NCBI GenBank assembly: GCA_014654265.1
Contig: JACWDI010000003.1
Coordinates: forward strand, 1-64,000
Source: Pelagibacterales bacterium SAG-MED11
Lineage (GTDB): Bacteria > Pseudomonadota > Alphaproteobacteria > Pelagibacterales > Pelagibacteraceae
DNA: 64,000 bases
Reading direction: 5' to 3'
Part shown: piece after piece, positions 8,827 through 17,694 of the stretch
Layout of the letters: the number at the start of each line of letters is the position of its first letter
Position numbering within the stretch: position 1 is the first letter of the stretch
Notes under the pieces: generated by a model
The model's database searches: none
Told to the model about the DNA's origin: nothing
Seen by the model: only the letters and a program-made list of their open reading frames with translations
Translations under genes and position numbers: made by a program

Positions 8827-9561
8827 CTATAGTATCTGGCTTAGAAAAAGTTTGGTTCTATCACTCTTTGGATTAGCAAAAAATTCCTTTGTATCAGCCT
8901 TTTCTACTATCATTCCTTCATCCATGAATATCATTTGATCAGCAACTTCTTTAGCAAAACCCATTTCATGAGTAACTACTATCATAGTCATTCCTTGTTT
9001 CGCTAAATTAACCATTACATCTAGCACCTCTTTAATCATTTCAGGATCTAATGCTGATGTTGGTTCATCAAAAAGCATTATTTTTGGCTCCATACATAAA
9101 GCTCTAGCTATAGCTACTCTTTGTTGTTGCCCACCAGATAATTGTCCAGGATATTTTTGAGCTTGATCTAATATTTGTACTCTTTCTAAGTGTTTTAGAG
9201 CTAATTCCTCTGCATCTTTCTTTGGCATTTTTTTAACCCAAATTGGAGCTAATGTGCAATTATCAAGAATTGATAAATGTGGAAATAAATTAAATTGTTG
9301 AAACACCATTCCAACTTCTGCTCTTATTTGTTCTATATTTTTTGTATCCTCTGTTAATTCAGTTCCATCAACTATTATATCACCTTCTTGATGTTCTTCT
9401 AATCTATTAATACATCTTATTAATGTAGACTTACCCGAACCAGAAGGACCACAAACAACAATTTTTTGTTTTGGTTTTACTTCTAAATTAATTCCTTTTA
9501 AAACTTGGAAATCTCCAAACCATTTATTCATATTGTTTATTTGGATTATATTATCTGACAT
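8827..9561 (-). CDS. aapP: General L-amino-acid ABC transporter, ATP-binding subunit
   Basis: A 244-residue ABC ATPase of the polar amino-acid (GlnQ/HisP) class. It has Walker [10 protein letters not shown] (38-46), the Q-loop in [11 protein letters not shown], the signature LSGGQQQR near 141 and Walker [14 protein letters not shown] near 162, with the switch histidine in [13 protein letters not shown]. It powers uptake through the AapQ-AapM pore and is the last gene of aapJQMP, five bases after aapM. Broad amino-acid specificity is inferred from the four-gene arrangement shared with Rhizobium aap and Rhodobacter bzt systems. Confidence 0.95.
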   Translation of the reverse strand: MSDNIIQINNMNKWFGDFQVLKGINLEVKPKQKIVVCGPSGSGKSTLIRCINRLEEHQEGDIIVDGTELTEDTKNIEQIRAEVGMVFQQFNLFPHLSILDNCTLAPIWVKKMPKKDAEELALKHLERVQILDQAQKYPGQLSGGQQQRVAIARALCMEPKIMLFDEPTSALDPEMIKEVLDVMVNLAKQGMTMIVVTHEMGFAKEVADQMIFMDEGMIVEKADTKEFFANPKSDRTKLFLSQIL

Positions 9562-9566
9562 ATTTT

Positions 9567-11009
9567 TTAACGATCTGTTTTATATTTTTGTTCTAAATTA
9601 TAGCTATATTTACTCATTGCGTAACAAATAATCCAGAAAATTATTGCTGCAAATACATAGCCTTCCATTGCAAAACCTAACCATTCTGGATTTGTTTTAG
9701 CTAAATTTAACATTCCCACTATTTCTAAAAGTCCAACAACAAAGATCAATGGTGTATCTTTAACTAAAGCTAAAAATGTATTGGCTATTCCTGGAATTAC
9801 AAGTTTTAAAGCTTGAGGTAAAATTACAAATATATGCATTCTCCAATATCCCATTCCTAATGATTTTGCAGCTTCGTATTGTCCCCTAGGAAGAGCTTGA
9901 AGCCCTCCTCTTATAACTTCAGCAACATAAGCTGCTTCAAATAATGAAATAGCTATTATACATCTTACCAATTTATCAATAAAAAAGTCTGCTGGTAAAA
10001 ACATTGGAAACATAACAGCTGACATGAATAATACTGTGATTAAAGGAACGCCTCTCCAAAATTCTATAAAACCTATGGATATGTATCTAATTAAAGGAAA
10101 TCCAGATCTTCTTCCAAGTGCAAAAGCCATACCTATTGGAAAGCAAAAAATTAAACAGAAGAAAGAAATTATAAAAGTTAATGATAAACCACCCCAAGCT
10201 CCTGTTTCTACCCAATTTAAACCATCTAATTTTCCTAATTCAACTAATTCTTCGTAAAAAATAAAATATTTTAATAAAACGTAAAGAGCAAAAGGAACTA
10301 TTAAAAAGTAATAAAACTTAAATTTACTAGGGATAAAGAAACCAATAATGATGGATAGAATTGCAGCAATTATTCCATATGAAAAATCAAAAAATACTGG
10401 ACCACCTGATATAAAGAAAAAAATAAATAAGAATGCAATAAAAGGATAAATTACAACATAATAAAGAGTTAAGTATTTTTTAAACCTGTCAGTTGCAAAA
10501 TAACCAACCGAACCAAGTAAAGCTAAAGCTATAAAAGACAAATTTATTCTCCATTGTTCTCCATTCGGATACATCCCATACATAAATCTTCTCATCCAAA
10601 CTTTTATATAAGTCCAACAAGCACCTGTACCAGTACAAACATCTTTTGAGTCGCCAGCAAAGCTAGCATCTATAAAAAACCAACTTAATATAGGTGGAAT
10701 TGATTTAAGAATTATGAATATGATTAATAGAGATAAAACTGCATTAAAGTTATTAGTATTAATATGTTTATTTAATAGATCTAATTGTTTAATACCGCTT
10801 AATTCAATTCTTATAAAATAAAGACCAATAAAACCAAGAATTAACGGCAATAAAAAACTTAGAAAACTAGGTAAAAAACCCGTTAAATTTAAACTAAAAA
10901 AAGAGTTTAAAAGAACATCCAAAACGCTAACAAAAAACAAAAAAGAACCTAAATATAAAAAAGTATAAAGGTTAGATTTATCTGGTTTTAAAAAATTAAT
11001 TTTAGACAT
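9567..11009 (-). CDS. aapM: General L-amino-acid ABC transporter, permease subunit AapM
   Basis: The 480-residue protein is a long AapM-type permease. Several N-terminal membrane spans are followed by an external segment with [17 protein letters not shown], a region seen in Aap/Bzt permeases. The C-terminal BPD_transp_1 half carries the EAA coupling loop ([14 protein letters not shown], near residue 383) that contacts the ATPase. Together with AapQ it forms the inner-membrane channel. It overlaps the aapQ stop by one base and precedes aapP. Confidence 0.94.
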   Translation of the reverse strand: MSKINFLKPDKSNLYTFLYLGSFLFFVSVLDVLLNSFFSLNLTGFLPSFLSFLLPLILGFIGLYFIRIELSGIKQLDLLNKHINTNNFNAVLSLLIIFIILKSIPPILSWFFIDASFAGDSKDVCTGTGACWTYIKVWMRRFMYGMYPNGEQWRINLSFIALALLGSVGYFATDRFKKYLTLYYVVIYPFIAFLFIFFFISGGPVFFDFSYGIIAAILSIIIGFFIPSKFKFYYFLIVPFALYVLLKYFIFYEELVELGKLDGLNWVETGAWGGLSLTFIISFFCLIFCFPIGMAFALGRRSGFPLIRYISIGFIEFWRGVPLITVLFMSAVMFPMFLPADFFIDKLVRCIIAISLFEAAYVAEVIRGGLQALPRGQYEAAKSLGMGYWRMHIFVILPQALKLVIPGIANTFLALVKDTPLIFVVGLLEIVGMLNLAKTNPEWLGFAMEGYVFAAIIFWIICYAMSKYSYNLEQKYKTDR

Positions 11010-12160
11010 TATTTTTCTGTTATTGCTATTTTATTATTGTACCAATTCATAAATAATGAAATTGAAATACTTAAAGATAAGTAAGTAAACATTGTAATAG
11101 ATACTATTTCAATTGCTTTACCAGTCTGCATTAAAGCTGTTCCAGCAAAAACCAAGACTAAATCAGGGTATGCAATAGCAGCAGCTAATGAAGAATTTTT
11201 TGTTAGATTTAGGTATTGGTTTGTAGTAGGTGGAATTATTATTCTTAAAGCCTGGGGCATTACTACCAGTTTAAGCACTTGATTTTGTGTAAGACCAATA
11301 GATGCTGCAGCTTCTTTTTGGCCTTTTCCAACACCTTGAATTCCAGCTCTTACACATTCGGCTATAAAAGTTGCAGTATATAAAGATAAAGATAATGCTA
11401 AGGCAATTAGTTCTGGTGGTAAGCTGACACCACCTTCATAAATAAATGATGTTGTTGCTAATTGTTTTAAAACAGGGACTTCGAACGATAATCTTACACC
11501 ACCAATTAAAAAACTTAAAAGAGGTAAGATAAAAATTAATCCAATTGATATTAACAAAACTGGTGTTTGTTTGCCTTGAGTTTCTTGTAATTTCCTAGCG
11601 TGAGTACGAATAACGATTATTGCAACAATTGCTGCAACTATTGAATAAAAGAAAATATTAAAATTTTCCCAAATAAAAGCAGGAACAAACAGACCTTTTA
11701 TGGTTAGAAATGAAATTCCAAACATTGCTTCAGCGTCTTGAGGGAGTGGTAAAGCTCTTAATGCAGCAAAATACCAAAAAAATATTTGTAAGAGTAATGG
11801 TATGTTTCTAAAAAATTCTACATAAAAAGCAGCAAATTTATTAATCAAATAATTAGGGGATAATCTTGCTATACCAACTAATACTCCAAGTATTGTAGCA
11901 AGAATTATTCCAATAACAGAAACAAGTATAGTATTTAATAAACCAACTAAATAAGCTCTAAAATATGAATGTGAACCATCGTACTCTATTAAAGAAAATT
12001 GAACATCAAATGAGGACTCTTGTGATAAAAATCCGTAACCAAAATCAATACCCCTATTCTCCATATTGACTTGGGCATTATATGTAAAAAACCCAAAGAC
12101 TAGAACAACAGCTATAACTGTCATTAATTGCGGACCTATATCTTTAAGTTTAAAATTCAC
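11009..12160 (-). CDS. aapQ: General L-amino-acid ABC transporter, permease subunit AapQ
   Basis: A 383-residue membrane protein. It has an N-terminal span, an external loop containing GIDFGYGFL, then the transport domain beginning YFRAYLVGLLNTILVS. The coupling loop is EAAASIGLTQNQVLK near residue 285 and is followed by PPTTNQYLNLTKNSSLA, typical of amino-acid permeases. It is the partner of AapM. It begins 75 bp after aapJ; that gap contains a strong hairpin, so its expression is probably lower than that of the binding protein. Confidence 0.94.
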   Translation of the reverse strand: MNFKLKDIGPQLMTVIAVVLVFGFFTYNAQVNMENRGIDFGYGFLSQESSFDVQFSLIEYDGSHSYFRAYLVGLLNTILVSVIGIILATILGVLVGIARLSPNYLINKFAAFYVEFFRNIPLLLQIFFWYFAALRALPLPQDAEAMFGISFLTIKGLFVPAFIWENFNIFFYSIVAAIVAIIVIRTHARKLQETQGKQTPVLLISIGLIFILPLLSFLIGGVRLSFEVPVLKQLATTSFIYEGGVSLPPELIALALSLSLYTATFIAECVRAGIQGVGKGQKEAAASIGLTQNQVLKLVVMPQALRIIIPPTTNQYLNLTKNSSLAAAIAYPDLVLVFAGTALMQTGKAIEIVSITMFTYLSLSISISLFMNWYNNKIAITEK

Positions 12161-12182
12161 AGTGTGGATAATATATGAGTTT

Positions 12183-12216
12183 AAAAAAAAAGGGCTAGAA
12201 AAATCTAGCCCTTTTT
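12183..12216 (-). terminator. Intercistronic terminator/attenuator hairpin between aapJ and aapQ
   Basis: Perfect 8-bp stem GGGCTAGA (12192-12199) and TCTAGCCC (12204-12211) with an AAAA loop, flanked by A-runs on the left and T-runs on the right. Read on the minus strand, the stem is followed by about nine U residues, a classical intrinsic terminator form. It lies between the solute-binding-protein gene and the permease genes, where partial termination or 3'-end protection commonly gives an excess of binding protein. Confidence 0.8.
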
Positions 12217-12235
12217 ATGTAATTTATGACTTAAA

Positions 12236-13276
12236 TTATCTTGATGGCGGAACGTATAAAATACCACCTTTAGTCCATAATTCATTTGGACCTCTGTCTG
12301 GTAAAATACCAGTGTCAGCTATATTTCTTTTATAACTTTCCCCATAGTTTCCAACTTGTTTGATAATTCTTAAGTTCCACTCATTATCTAAACCGAATGC
12401 TGCACCCATTTCACCTTCAGCACCAACAAGTCTTTTGATCTGTGGATTGTCCGAAGTTTTCATTGAGTCTGCATTAGCTGAAGTAATACCGTATTCTTCT
12501 GCTTCGATCATAGTGTTCAAAGACCATCTAACGATATCTTCCCATACTGAGTCACCTTGTCTAACAACTGGTCCTAAAGGTTCTTTAGAAATAGTTTCTG
12601 GTAGAACAATGTGTTCATCAGGGTTTTTCATTTTAGTTCTTTGAGCAGCTAAACCAGATTTATCAGTAGTGTAAGTGTCACATCTACCTGCATCATAAGC
12701 AGCTACAACTTCATCAGCTTTTTCAAAAGCTACTGGCTCATAAGAAATTCCTCTAGAATTAAAGAAGTCTCTCATGTTTAACTCAGTTGTTGTACCAATG
12801 TTTGTACAAGCTGAGATACCATTTTTGAATTGACTAGTTGAAGTAATACCTGAACTTTTTCTTACCATGAAACCTTGACCGTCGTAAAAGTTCACGCCAA
12901 CAAAAGTAAGTCCAATATCAGCATCTCTTGAAAGAGTCCAAGTTGTGTTTCTTGATAAGATATCAATCTCACCAGAAGTTAAAGCTGTAAATCTTTCTTT
13001 AGCACTTAGCGGTGTAAACTTAACTTTGTTTGCATCACCTAATACCGCAGCAGCTACCGCTCTACATACATCAACATCAACACCAGTCCAATTTCCTGCT
13101 GCGTCCGCATTAGAAAATCCTGGAAGACCTTGAGATACTCCACATCTTACAAAACCCTTTTTTTGAGTGTTTTTAAGTGTTTTAGATTTTTTAGCAGCCA
13201 TAGACTCTGTTGTAAAAGTGAACAACACAGCTACCATAGCGACTAAAGAAGTTAATTGTTTTAAGTATTTAAACAT
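12236..13276 (-). CDS. aapJ: General L-amino-acid ABC transporter, periplasmic binding protein
   Basis: The 346-residue precursor starts with a basic stretch, a hydrophobic core (LVAMVAVLFTFT) and a likely cleavage site after SMA (about residue 27). The mature part has the SBP_bac_3 fold, with KGFVRCGVSQGLPGFSNAD and NWTGVDVDVCRAVAAAV near the start and LGPVVRQGD later. It captures amino acids in the periplasm for AapQMP. GGAAG lies six bases before the ATG. It is the first gene of the operon and has the best-supported promoter region of the window. Confidence 0.95.
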   Translation of the reverse strand: MFKYLKQLTSLVAMVAVLFTFTTESMAAKKSKTLKNTQKKGFVRCGVSQGLPGFSNADAAGNWTGVDVDVCRAVAAAVLGDANKVKFTPLSAKERFTALTSGEIDILSRNTTWTLSRDADIGLTFVGVNFYDGQGFMVRKSSGITSTSQFKNGISACTNIGTTTELNMRDFFNSRGISYEPVAFEKADEVVAAYDAGRCDTYTTDKSGLAAQRTKMKNPDEHIVLPETISKEPLGPVVRQGDSVWEDIVRWSLNTMIEAEEYGITSANADSMKTSDNPQIKRLVGAEGEMGAAFGLDNEWNLRIIKQVGNYGESYKRNIADTGILPDRGPNELWTKGGILYVPPSR

Positions 13277-13297
13277 ATTTCTTCCTATTGTTTATTT

Positions 13298-13311
13298 ATT
13301 TGTTAACAAAT
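13298..13311. repeat. Perfect 14-bp palindrome upstream of aapJ
   Basis: ATTTGTTAACAAAT is fully self-complementary and lies 21 bp before the aapJ start codon, within the probable 5' leader. It could be an operator for a dimeric repressor or part of a leader RNA structure. Confidence 0.5.
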
Positions 13312-13312
13312 G

Positions 13313-13332
13313 ATTCAAAATAACTTTTGAAT
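13313..13332. repeat. 20-bp inverted repeat upstream of aapJ
   Basis: ATTCAAAA-TAAC-TTTTGAAT is a perfect 8-bp inverted repeat with a 4-base centre, one base from the 14-bp palindrome. If the transcript starts where the promoter predicts, this is a stem-loop at the very 5' end of aapJ mRNA. Confidence 0.5.
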
Positions 13333-13339
13333 ATTCACA

Positions 13340-13368
13340 ATTTAAGCATGTAAGAAATAACTCTTCAA
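13340..13368 (-). promoter_or_regulatory. Candidate sigma-70 promoter of aapJ
   Basis: On the minus strand TTGAAG (13363-13368) and TTAAAT (13340-13345) are 17 bp apart, and the -10 is preceded by TGC, an extended -10 form. Each hexamer matches consensus at 4 of 6 positions. The predicted start is near 13333, giving a leader of roughly 57 bases. Confidence 0.45.
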
Positions 13369-13430
13369 GGAAAAATTAATTCATAACAGTGATGATATTA
13401 GCGCATAAGAAACCCATTTTGGTCTGATAA

Positions 13431-13507
13431 TGGCGCGCCCTGGAGGATTCGAACCTCCGACCCTCGGTTTAGAAAACCGATGCTCTATCCAGCTGAGCTA
13501 AGGGCGC
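13431..13507 (-). tRNA. tRNA-Arg (TCT)
   Basis: On the minus strand the acceptor GCGCCCT pairs with AGGGCGC. The anticodon stem-loop TCGGT-TTTCTAA-ACCGA gives TCT, the T-arm is GGAGG-TTCGAAT-CCTCC, and CCA is encoded (13431-13433). It lies between trkH and aapJ, transcribed in the same direction. Confidence 0.96.
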
Positions 13508-13534
13508 ATAACAAGATACATATATATTAATTAA

Positions 13535-14941
13535 TTAATTTTTTAAAAGGAATTTTTTTATGATAAGTAGAATTGTTAACAGTTCAATTCTACCTATAAT
13601 CATAAAGAAAATAAGACTATATTTTATAAAAAAATTAAGATTATTAAAATTAAAATCAGCTAATCCATATGATGATGAATTAACAGTATTCATTAAAGTT
13701 AAAATAGATAATTTAAAAGAATTCTCAAAATTTATGCCACTAATGCTCAAAAGTGTAGTTAGTATGGAAAAAGATAGAATAAAAATTAATACAGTTAAAA
13801 AATATTTATTTATTTCGTTAAAATCAAAATTAATTTTAGTGAAGATTAATTTATTCATAAATATATTTTTTGGTTTGCTAAATGATAAAATTTGATTAAT
13901 AGAAAATTCAAACAATGAATAAATCTTTATAAATCTTAATCCTGAACTTGTAGAAAAAAAAGATCCACCAATTATTACTAATACTAAATATACTAAGTTT
14001 AAATTAGATTGATTTGTCTTTAAGGAAAAACCAATATTTGACATACTACTTGATATAGATAAGAGATTTGAAGAAAATTCGTTATTAAAACTAAAAAAAA
14101 GAAAAAAAATTGTCACTACAACAATGTAATAAATAATTAAGTGCAAATCTTCATAGAAAAAATTAATATTCTTATTTTTAAAAAAAATAATATTAAAACT
14201 AAAAAATATACTAAAAAAAGATGTTAACATTAGAAGAGATAAAATAATTACTTGAGTTTTATCTTTAATAATACTAGACAGATCATTCACTGGTAAAAAA
14301 CCCCCGGAGGAGATTAATGAAAAAGCTAAATTTAATGAGTCAAAAGATCTTATAGAAAAGATATTAAGAATTATGAAAATTATAAGTGTTATACCCGAAT
14401 ATAATAAAAAAATTTTAAAAGCTTGTTTTAATACTTCTGAACTATTAAATGAGAAAAAATTAGTTAATGTTTTTTTAAAACTTTCATCATAAATATCGAT
14501 TAAAAAAATGATTGAAAAAAGAAAATAAAGACCCCCTATCCATTGAGTAGTAGACCTCCACAAAATGAGGCTTTGATCTATGTGTTTTATATTTTCAAAA
14601 ATTGTAAAACCAGTTGAAGTAAAACCAGAAATTGCTTCAAAATAAGAATTTAAAAAAGTGATATTATAAATACTAAAATAAAAAGGAATACTTAAAACTA
14701 AAGGAATTAAAAGATATCCAAAAAAAACTGTTAGTATTTTTTCAAAAATTGACGATTTTTTTTCTGAAGTTTTTATTTTATAAAACAATACTGATATTAT
14801 TAATGAGATTATTAGACTTAAATAATAAGTATCTAAATTAAGGTATAGATTTAAATAATATGAATAAATTATATTAAAAAATGATAAGACTGAAATTAAA
14901 CCAAAAAAAAAACTTAGATATTTTATTTGTAAACTAAACAT
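13535..14941 (-). CDS. trkH: Trk potassium uptake channel subunit
   Basis: This 468-residue, strongly hydrophobic protein has the TrkH repeat of membrane-pore-membrane units. Recognisable pore loops are ISGFTSTGFT near 100, LISSGGFLPVND near 213, SMSNIGFSLK near 300, and a divergent last loop NTVNSSSYGLADF near 425, each with its glycine. It forms the K+ channel, gated by the cytoplasmic RCK protein TrkA encoded four bases upstream. The gene is extremely AT-rich with a skewed Leu/Ile/Phe/Ser composition. Confidence 0.92.
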   Translation of the reverse strand: MFSLQIKYLSFFFGLISVLSFFNIIYSYYLNLYLNLDTYYLSLIISLIISVLFYKIKTSEKKSSIFEKILTVFFGYLLIPLVLSIPFYFSIYNITFLNSYFEAISGFTSTGFTIFENIKHIDQSLILWRSTTQWIGGLYFLFSIIFLIDIYDESFKKTLTNFFSFNSSEVLKQAFKIFLLYSGITLIIFIILNIFSIRSFDSLNLAFSLISSGGFLPVNDLSSIIKDKTQVIILSLLMLTSFFSIFFSFNIIFFKNKNINFFYEDLHLIIYYIVVVTIFFLFFSFNNEFSSNLLSISSSMSNIGFSLKTNQSNLNLVYLVLVIIGGSFFSTSSGLRFIKIYSLFEFSINQILSFSKPKNIFMNKLIFTKINFDFNEINKYFLTVLIFILSFSILTTLLSISGINFENSFKLSILTLMNTVNSSSYGLADFNFNNLNFFIKYSLIFFMIIGRIELLTILLIIKKFLLKN

Positions 14942-14945
14942 CTGT

Positions 14946-16337
14946 TTAAACAGAACTTAATCTGAAAATATTTTCAACAAATGAAATTGACTCTTTCTTA
15001 ACTATAAAAACAACTCTGTCATCTTTTTTAAAGATAAAGTCTGATCGTGGTATAATTACCTTTTTATCTCTAAGTATTGCACCTATTCTTAACTCATCAG
15101 GAAGATTTGAATTTTTTATTTCTTTATTAATCAATTCAGAGGTTTCAATAATTTCAGCTTCTATAACCTCATACTCACCATTTGAAATAGTATAAGCGTT
15201 TTCAATTGTTCCTTTATGAATATGTTTTAAAATACTTGAAACAGTTGTCATTCTAGGATCAATCAAGTCATCAATCTTTAGAGATGATTGAAGTAAAGAA
15301 TAATTTGGTTTATTGATCAAAGCCATTGTTCTTTTATCATCAGTTTTTTTTTTATCTTTAGCAAATTTTTCAACAAGAACACTTACCATTAAATTATCTT
15401 CGTCATCATTAGTTAGTGCTAGAACTGTTTCGGCTTCATCTAAATTTGCTTCAACTAATACTTCTTCATCCAATCCATCACCATTGATTATAATTGAGTC
15501 ATTTAGTTCGCTTGCAAGATATTCAGCTCTTTCTTTATCTTTTTCCACAATCTTGACTCTTGTCGTTTCTAAAGTTTCTTCAATATTCTTCGCCAAATTG
15601 AACCCAATATTTCCACCACCAATTATTAAGATTTTTTTTGAAATTTTCTCTAAGTGGCCAAAAGCTTCAAGTGTTTCTGGCATTTGTGAAGAATTAATAA
15701 TTAAATAAACCTTGTCATTTTTTTTAACAGAATCAGTTTTTTTCGGAATAAAAAATTTATCATCTCTATTAATTCCTATTACATTTGCTTCAAGTTTGGG
15801 GTATCTTTTTGTTAGATCATTAAATTTAACATCAATAGATTTACATTCATCTTTAATTAAAATTTCTAATAATCTTATTTTATTATCTGCAAATGGGACA
15901 CTATCAAGAGCACCTGGGGCCTCTAATTTTCTTTGAATTGATTTTGATATTTCAAGTTCAGGTGAAATGATTACATCAATAGGTAAATTTTCTTTATTAT
16001 AAACGCTACTGAATTTTGGATTTAAATAATCTTGTGAGCGAATTCTGGCAATTTTTTTTTGGATATTAAAAATAGAAAATGCTATCTGACAAATTAACAT
16101 ATTTATTTCGTCATTTCGAGTAACTGCAATAATCATATCTGTTTCTGAAGCATTAGCTTTTTCAAGAATTGAAGGATAAGTTGCTTTTCCAACTATAGCT
16201 TTTACGTCTAAACTATCATTAATCTTTTGGATATCCTCACTCGATTGATCAATCACGGTTATAGAGTGTCCTTGTTCACTTAATAATTTGGCGATAGTAA
16301 ATCCTACTCTCCCAGCGCCACAGATAATTATATTCAT
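14946..16337 (-). CDS. trkA: Trk potassium transporter regulatory subunit
   Basis: The 463-residue protein is a tandem RCK (TrkA_N-TrkA_C) repeat. The first nucleotide-binding motif is CGAGRVGF (6-13), ending with acidic D31 in TVIDQS; the second is IIGGGNIGFNLA near 234, ending in VEKDKERAEYL. Each Rossmann unit is followed by a TrkA_C ligand domain. It binds NAD(H) or nucleotides on the cytoplasmic side and controls TrkH. It sits between ntrX (1 bp) and trkH (4 bp); ntrYX next to trkA is a common alphaproteobacterial order. Confidence 0.95.
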   Translation of the reverse strand: MNIIICGAGRVGFTIAKLLSEQGHSITVIDQSSEDIQKINDSLDVKAIVGKATYPSILEKANASETDMIIAVTRNDEINMLICQIAFSIFNIQKKIARIRSQDYLNPKFSSVYNKENLPIDVIISPELEISKSIQRKLEAPGALDSVPFADNKIRLLEILIKDECKSIDVKFNDLTKRYPKLEANVIGINRDDKFFIPKKTDSVKKNDKVYLIINSSQMPETLEAFGHLEKISKKILIIGGGNIGFNLAKNIEETLETTRVKIVEKDKERAEYLASELNDSIIINGDGLDEEVLVEANLDEAETVLALTNDDEDNLMVSVLVEKFAKDKKKTDDKRTMALINKPNYSLLQSSLKIDDLIDPRMTTVSSILKHIHKGTIENAYTISNGEYEVIEAEIIETSELINKEIKNSNLPDELRIGAILRDKKVIIPRSDFIFKKDDRVVFIVKKESISFVENIFRLSSV

Positions 16338-16338
16338 T

Positions 16339-17694
16339 TTAGTTAAATTCTTTTATTCCTAAGCCCTTAAGCTTTCTATGAAGAGCACTTCTCTCCATAC
16401 CAACGAAGTTTGCAGTTTTTGATATATTTCCATTAAATTTCTTTAATTGAATAGTTAAATACTCCTTTTCAAAATTTTCTCTAGCTTCTTTTAATGGTAT
16501 AGAAAGGCTATTTTCTGCGATTTTTTCATCAAAATTATTATTTTTTAACGATTCTTTCACTATATTAGAAATTTTATCTTTTGTATCTGGTTGTAAAATT
16601 GCAATTCTTTCAATTAAATTCCTTAATTCTCGAACATTACCTTGCCAGTTATGATTAAGAATATAACTGTCATTCTCATCTATATCTAATTCTTTTATAT
16701 TATAACTCTGTGAAATTTTTTTTGAAAAATATTTAATTAGTAAAGGAATATCTGAGACTCTTTCATTTAAAGATTTAATATTAATCTCGAATACATTTAA
16801 TCTATGATAAAGATCTTCTCTAAAATTTCCTATTTTAATTTCTTCTTTTAGATCTTTACTGGAAGAACAAATTAATCGAACATCAACATTCACATCATTA
16901 TTTCCATTTAATCTTTTGAATTTTTGATCAGTTAAAACTCTCAAAATTTTAGACTGTATATCTAGAGGTATTTCAGAAACCTGATCTATTAGTAAAGTTC
17001 CTTTGTTTGCTTTTTCTAAAGCACCATAAGAAATTGCACCATTATTTTTTTCTTCACCAAATAATTCTAATTCATATTTATTTGAGTCTAGTAAAGCTCC
17101 ATTTAAAATAACAAATGGTTTATTATTTCTTTTAGAATTTTTATGAATTTTTCTTGCTACTAGTTCTTTTCCCGAACCTGAAGGACCATTTAATAATATT
17201 CTACTTTCAGTTAAAGAAATCTTATCAATTTGATCTCTTATTGTTTGTATATTTTTACTTTCACCAATTAGATCGTAAGATGAAAATAATTTATTTTCAA
17301 ATTCTTTATTTTGATTTTTCAAATTTAAATTTTCAACAGCTCTACTTATAAAATTTAACAATCTATTTTGATCAAATGGCTTTTCAACAAATTCAAATGC
17401 GCCTTTTTTTAATGAATTAACAGCCATCTCAATATTAGCATGACCAGTAATTACAATTACTGGAATATCTTTATTTATTGATTTAATATGAGATAATAAT
17501 TCTATACCATCATTATCACCCTTATCTAATTTAACATCTAGGATTGCCACATCTGGCATTTTTTTATCTATTTCACTCAGTGCTTGATTGTAATTAGCTG
17601 CTACTCTTGTTTTATATCCAGCATCTAAAATTAATTCATTGAGGATATTTCTAATATCCGCATTATCATCTACTATTAGAATTTCTATTGCCAT
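16339..17694 (-). CDS. ntrX: NtrX-type response regulator with AAA+ domain lacking sigma-54 motifs
   Basis: 451 residues in the order receiver, AAA+ and Fis-type helix-turn-helix. The receiver has VDD at 8-10, phospho-acceptor D53 and K105. Walker A is NGPSGSGKE (169-177). The GAFTGA loop that contacts sigma-54 is absent: the corresponding stretch reads ELFGEEKNNGAISYGALEKA. Walker B is LLIDQ (234-238), with Gln in place of the usual catalytic Glu. The arginine-finger segment NFREDLYHRLNVF is kept, and the C-terminus has ISKTANFVGMERSALHRKLK. GAFTGA loss is known for alphaproteobacterial NtrX; the Glu-to-Gln change points to weak ATP hydrolysis. It overlaps ntrY by 29 bp. Confidence 0.92.
   Translation of the reverse strand: MAIEILIVDDNADIRNILNELILDAGYKTRVAANYNQALSEIDKKMPDVAILDVKLDKGDNDGIELLSHIKSINKDIPVIVITGHANIEMAVNSLKKGAFEFVEKPFDQNRLLNFISRAVENLNLKNQNKEFENKLFSSYDLIGESKNIQTIRDQIDKISLTESRILLNGPSGSGKELVARKIHKNSKRNNKPFVILNGALLDSNKYELELFGEEKNNGAISYGALEKANKGTLLIDQVSEIPLDIQSKILRVLTDQKFKRLNGNNDVNVDVRLICSSSKDLKEEIKIGNFREDLYHRLNVFEINIKSLNERVSDIPLLIKYFSKKISQSYNIKELDIDENDSYILNHNWQGNVRELRNLIERIAILQPDTKDKISNIVKESLKNNNFDEKIAENSLSIPLKEARENFEKEYLTIQLKKFNGNISKTANFVGMERSALHRKLKGLGIKEFN

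Noticed and set aside
12066-12335. An 89-codon + strand frame across the aapJ-aapQ gap
   Set aside because: It reads through the terminator hairpin and is antisense to two well-supported genes.
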